NCBI GenBank assembly: GCA_041628225.1
Contig: JBFKPQ010000131.1
Span: forward strand, 1 to 6,704
Source of the DNA: JBFKPQ01 sp041628225
GTDB taxonomy: Bacteria; Actinomycetota; Acidimicrobiia; Spongiisociales; JAENVV01
DNA: 6,704 nucleotides
Direction: 5' to 3'
Position 1 is the first letter of the stretch. Every line of letters starts with the position of its first letter. The notes under the pieces are model-generated. The model was not told the DNA's origin. It did no database searches and saw only the letters and a list, made by a program, of their open reading frames with translations. This document shows positions 4,441-6,704 of this stretch, piece after piece. A program made the translations under genes and the position numbers.

Positions 4441-5241
4441 GTGCACGGTGAGGGCTCGCTACGTATCGCGGTCGGAGCGCTCGCGCTGATCCTGGTCACG
4501 GTGGGCGCCGGCTTGGCGTTCCGGTCCACACCCCCCGACCCATCGTTCGCCGGCTCCGCCGCCCTCGTGGCCCAGTCTGAGCCGGACACGGTGTCCGCCG
4601 CCACCGCGGTGTCGACGACGACGACGCCGACCACCACTACGCTCCCGACCTCGTCCAGTACCTCCGCGCCAGCTGACATCGCGGAGCGGTCGAACAGCTG
4701 CCTGACCGATGAGATCCACCGGCCCAATGGACGGCTGGTGCCCGTCGAGGGTTCGACCGAGATCACCCCTGGCGTGCCGGTGGTTCCCTACCGCATCGAT
4801 GTCGAAGAAGGACTGGGCGTGGACCCGGCCTGTTTCGCGCACGTCGTCCATGAGGTCCTCACCGACGACCGGAGCTGGGCGGCCCGCTCGGGATTCGAAC
4901 TCCAACGCGTCGACGATGATCGAGCCGACTTCGTCGTGGCGCTCGCCTCGCCGGACACCACGGACACGTTCTGTGCGCCGCTCCGCACCAACGGCATTTT
5001 CTCCTGCTGGTCCGACGGTCGAGCGATGATCAACGTGTGGCGGTGGGAGATGGGCATCGCCGAATACGCAGACGACCTCGATGTCTACCGCGTCTATGTC
5101 ATCAACCACGAGGTAGGCCACGCATTGGGCAAGGAGCACCGCGACTGCCCAAGCGCGGGCGCGCCCGCTCCGGTGATGATGCAGCAGACCAAGGGCCTCG
5201 ATGGGTGCGAGCCGAACGGGTGGCCGCTCGCGGACGAGTGA
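4441..5241 (+). CDS. Membrane-anchored DUF3152 protein with metzincin-type zinc motif
   Basis: This 266-residue exported protein begins with an uncleaved anchor or signal sequence (about residues 8-27, IAVGALALILVTVGAGLAF). A Thr/Ser/Pro-rich linker (about 53-76) follows, then a DUF3152 domain (about 112-263). The domain holds HEVGHALGKEH (223-233), an exact HExxHxxGxxH zinc motif with E224 as likely catalytic base, and VMMQQT (245-250), whose methionines suit a Met-turn. The phrases DDRSW (142-146), INVWRWEMG (197-205) and CEPNGWP (256-262) are typical of DUF3152. Six cysteines lie outside the membrane (C87, C131, C178, C189, C236, C256), compatible with three disulfides. It is probably a cell-surface metalloprotease, but family members lack firmly established substrates as far as I know. 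GTG at 4441 is used because TAGGCT lies 8 nt upstream and the hydrophobic anchor follows at once. Confidence 0.86.
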   Translation: MHGEGSLRIAVGALALILVTVGAGLAFRSTPPDPSFAGSAALVAQSEPDTVSAATAVSTTTTPTTTTLPTSSSTSAPADIAERSNSCLTDEIHRPNGRLVPVEGSTEITPGVPVVPYRIDVEEGLGVDPACFAHVVHEVLTDDRSWAARSGFELQRVDDDRADFVVALASPDTTDTFCAPLRTNGIFSCWSDGRAMINVWRWEMGIAEYADDLDVYRVYVINHEVGHALGKEHRDCPSAGAPAPVMMQQTKGLDGCEPNGWPLADE

Positions 5242-5291
5242 GCGTCGGCGGTCCCATTCGGCCGCTCGCCGGCGTCCCCATGCCCACGGCG

Positions 5292-5297
5292 TATCCT
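5292..5297 (+). promoter_or_regulatory. Candidate -10 (TATCCT) of sulfotransferase gene
   Basis: TATCCT on the plus strand ends 7 nt before the ATG at 5305, predicting a leaderless or 1-nt leader transcript. It lies in the 63-nt gap after the DUF3152 gene, so the sulfotransferase need not depend on read-through. No Shine-Dalgarno precedes the ATG and no clear -35 is visible. Confidence 0.48.
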
Positions 5298-5304
5298 GAC
5301 ATCG

Positions 5305-6054
5305 ATGTTCCGCCGTCGCACGCCTTCTCGAGCCGTTGCTCTGGCGATGTTGCACGTCGGGCGGTGCGGGAGCACGGTCGTCTGTCGCATGCTCAGCGGC
5401 CATCCCGAGATCACCTGGGACTATGAGATCTTCGAGCCAAGGGTTCGAGAGTCGCTGCCGGAACCGGCCGAACTTGCTCCCCGCGAACTGATCGCGCGAC
5501 GCCGGAGCGGGCATCCCGGCCATTACGGCTTCGAGACGAAGTACTTGCAGTCTCACCACCTCGGCAGCATCGGAATGGCGCTCGCCGACTACATCGAGAT
5601 GCTCACCGACTTGGGGTTCGGATTCGTGGCTTTGCACCGACGGAACTACCTGAGGCGCGTCGTGTCGGGAGCCGTCGGCAGAGAAAGCGGCACCTGGCAC
5701 GTCAAAGATCCGAGCGCCCACGCCCTCCGTGCCATAACCCTCGATCCCTCCGCCGTTCCATTCGGTCCTCCGCAGCCGTTGCTCGATGTGTTCACAGAGC
5801 TCGCCGAAGGCGAGCAGGCGCTCCGGCTCCATCTACCTGCCGAGGCACTCTGGTTGACGTACGAGGCCGACATCGCCCCCGATCCGAGGATCGCGTACCG
5901 GAAGATCTGCCAGCAATACGGTGTGACTCCCACCGACGCCGAACCTAGCTTGTATCCGACGAACCCGTTCCCGCTCGCCGACCTCGTGCGGAATTTCGAC
6001 GAAGTGGCCGACTTGCTGGCTGGCACCGAATACGAATGGATGCTCGCCGATTGA
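5305..6054 (+). CDS. PAPS-dependent sulfotransferase family protein
   Basis: This 249-residue protein carries the signature parts of sulfotransferases, which move sulfate from 3'-phosphoadenosine-5'-phosphosulfate to an acceptor hydroxyl or amine. HVGRCGSTVVCRMLSGHPEI (17-36) contains the 5'-phosphosulfate loop (R20-C21-G22-S23-T24). FVALHRRNYLRRVVSGAVGR (107-126) is the 3'-phosphate-binding segment, with an Arg and S121 at the expected spacing. LWLTYEADI (182-190) matches the conserved 'YE.l' strand. The C-terminal LVRNFDEVADLLAGTEYEWML fits the final helix of the fold. Length and loop wording fall between the Stf0 (trehalose sulfotransferase) group and general bacterial sulfotransferases, so the acceptor is left open; a surface glycan or lipid is a guess. 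No signal peptide is present, so it is cytosolic or peripheral. It follows DUF3152 by 63 nt and converges on the crotonase gene with a 22-nt gap. Confidence 0.83.
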   Translation: MFRRRTPSRAVALAMLHVGRCGSTVVCRMLSGHPEITWDYEIFEPRVRESLPEPAELAPRELIARRRSGHPGHYGFETKYLQSHHLGSIGMALADYIEMLTDLGFGFVALHRRNYLRRVVSGAVGRESGTWHVKDPSAHALRAITLDPSAVPFGPPQPLLDVFTELAEGEQALRLHLPAEALWLTYEADIAPDPRIAYRKICQQYGVTPTDAEPSLYPTNPFPLADLVRNFDEVADLLAGTEYEWMLAD

Positions 6055-6076
6055 AAAGGCGGCGGGCGGAGGGCGC

Positions 6077-6704
6077 TCAGGCCCTTCGAAGCAGCCGTTT
6101 CCTGATCTCGTTCCAATGCTCGGTGTCCGGCGTCGCCTCGTGGAGCGTATCGAGGAGACGCTTCGTCGCTCCGATCGCATCCGCGTGCAGGCCGGCCGCG
6201 TGACCCGCGAGTTGCTTGGCGAGCGCAAGCGCACCGCCGCGCTCCGTCAAGAGGGCCGCGAGACCGGCCGAGACGGCACCGTCGCCATCGATCGTCTCAT
6301 TCAGCAGAAATAGGCGAGCCGTGGTTTGACGGCCGACGGCTCGCTCGATTCGAGCGAGGCCGTCAGGGCGATAGAGAATGCCGAGCCGCGTGGCGGGAAT
6401 CATGAAGGTTGCACCCTCGCCCGCGATCCGAACGTCGCAGGAGACCGCCAGCTCGACGCCGGCTCCCAAGCATGGCCCTTCGATGGCTGCGATCGTCGGA
6501 ACCGCGACGCCGGCCACCGCATCCGCGGCCGTGGCCAGGCCGTCTTCGATGGCGAGGTCGGTCTCGTCGAAGGAGAACTCGTCGAGGTCCGCTCCGGATG
6601 TGAATACCTCGCTCGTGCCGGTGAGCACGAGAGCCCGGACACCCTCACGCTCCAATCGTGCCACCATCTCGGCGATGCTGCGCATCATGTCGCGAGTGAG
6701 CGCA
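6077..6704 (-). CDS. Enoyl-CoA hydratase/isomerase (crotonase) family protein, start cut by window edge
   Basis: The frame is open to the right edge. The residues before the first internal ATG (6688) read ALTRD, which matches the conserved 'NALT..M' near the crotonase N-terminus, so the true start lies outside the window and only about 20-35 residues are missing. Numbering from the 6688 methionine, the two oxyanion-hole segments are SGADLDEF (31-38) and IEGPCLGAGVELAVSCDVRIA (69-89). E79 aligns with the first catalytic glutamate of mitochondrial enoyl-CoA hydratase (E144). The second (E164) is replaced: MIPATRLG (96-103) has A99 where 'PE' is usual. The wording resembles the 'PAARLGLGY' actinobacterial subgroup, so hydratase activity should not be assumed. 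The family acts on acyl-CoA thioesters in fatty-acid or related degradation. The stop is TGA at 6079-6077, convergent with the sulfotransferase. Confidence 0.86.
   Translation of the reverse strand, partial: ALTRDMMRSIAEMVARLEREGVRALVLTGTSEVFTSGADLDEFSFDETDLAIEDGLATAADAVAGVAVPTIAAIEGPCLGAGVELAVSCDVRIAGEGATFMIPATRLGILYRPDGLARIERAVGRQTTARLFLLNETIDGDGAVSAGLAALLTERGGALALAKQLAGHAAGLHADAIGATKRLLDTLHEATPDTEHWNEIRKRLLRRA

Noticed and set aside
4612..4670. Short ACG/ACC-rich repetitive stretch
   Set aside because: It encodes the Thr/Ser linker of the DUF3152 protein. The repetition follows from amino-acid composition and is not a tandem-repeat element.
4459..5832. 457-codon minus-strand open frame, the longest in the window
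   Set aside because: It lies opposite both the DUF3152 and sulfotransferase genes, which show catalytic motifs in their own frames. The antisense product is low-complexity with no motif.
6055..6083. Possible terminator hairpin (AGGGC-GCTCAG-GCCCT) between sulfotransferase and crotonase genes
   Set aside because: Only five good base pairs, no T-run in the right place, and it lies partly within the crotonase coding end. Too weak to call.
1..6704. tRNA, rRNA, CRISPR, IS element, toxin-antitoxin or defence genes
   Set aside because: I looked for cloverleaf-like segments, spaced direct repeats, transposase motifs and small paired toxin/antitoxin frames and saw none that could be supported.

Overview
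The window looks like chromosomal DNA from a high-GC actinobacterium. Roughly two thirds of bases are G or C by eye, and codon third positions are strongly G/C. The gene set fits that group: a DUF3152 protein, a DUF2007 protein, an M23 peptidase with a cell-wall-binding-repeat-like tail, and a Thr/Ser-rich 'TTTTPTTTT' secreted linker. An Acidimicrobiia-type lineage would fit, but that placement is inference. I saw no tRNA, rRNA, CRISPR array, insertion sequence or phage gene. Every gene has the same base composition, so nothing points to recent transfer.

Layout from left to right. (1) 1-697, minus strand: a small DUF2007-like membrane-anchored protein, coupled through a TGATG overlap to a D-3-phosphoglycerate dehydrogenase-like gene cut by the left edge. 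(2) 844-1752, plus strand: a secreted M23 metallopeptidase. (3) 1758-4405, minus strand: a four-gene run read as SAM methyltransferase, two-TM small protein, MBL-fold hydrolase, DUF402 phosphatase-like protein. (4) 4441-6054, plus strand: a membrane-anchored DUF3152 protein with a metzincin zinc motif, then a sulfotransferase. (5) 6077-6704, minus strand: a crotonase-fold (enoyl-CoA hydratase/isomerase) gene cut by the right edge.

The most informative signal lies in how the genes start rather than in any single product. Six of eight start codons have no useful Shine-Dalgarno sequence, or a better explanation than one. Instead they sit 6-8 nt downstream of a TANNNT -10 hexamer, the geometry of leaderless transcription. 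Two such hexamers face away from each other inside a 35-nt divergent gap. Another two begin on the stop codon of the preceding gene; one of these serves a gene start and the other a possible 12-codon upstream ORF. A perfect 16-bp palindrome, GTTAACGATCGTTAAC, covers the expected -35 region of the MBL hydrolase and is the best operator candidate in the window.

Functionally this is a mixed housekeeping/envelope neighbourhood: two exported metalloproteases, a sulfotransferase, a methyltransferase, hydrolases and one piece each of serine and acyl-CoA metabolism. I do not see a defence system, biosynthetic cluster or other obviously new multi-gene system. The regulatory architecture is the part most worth following.
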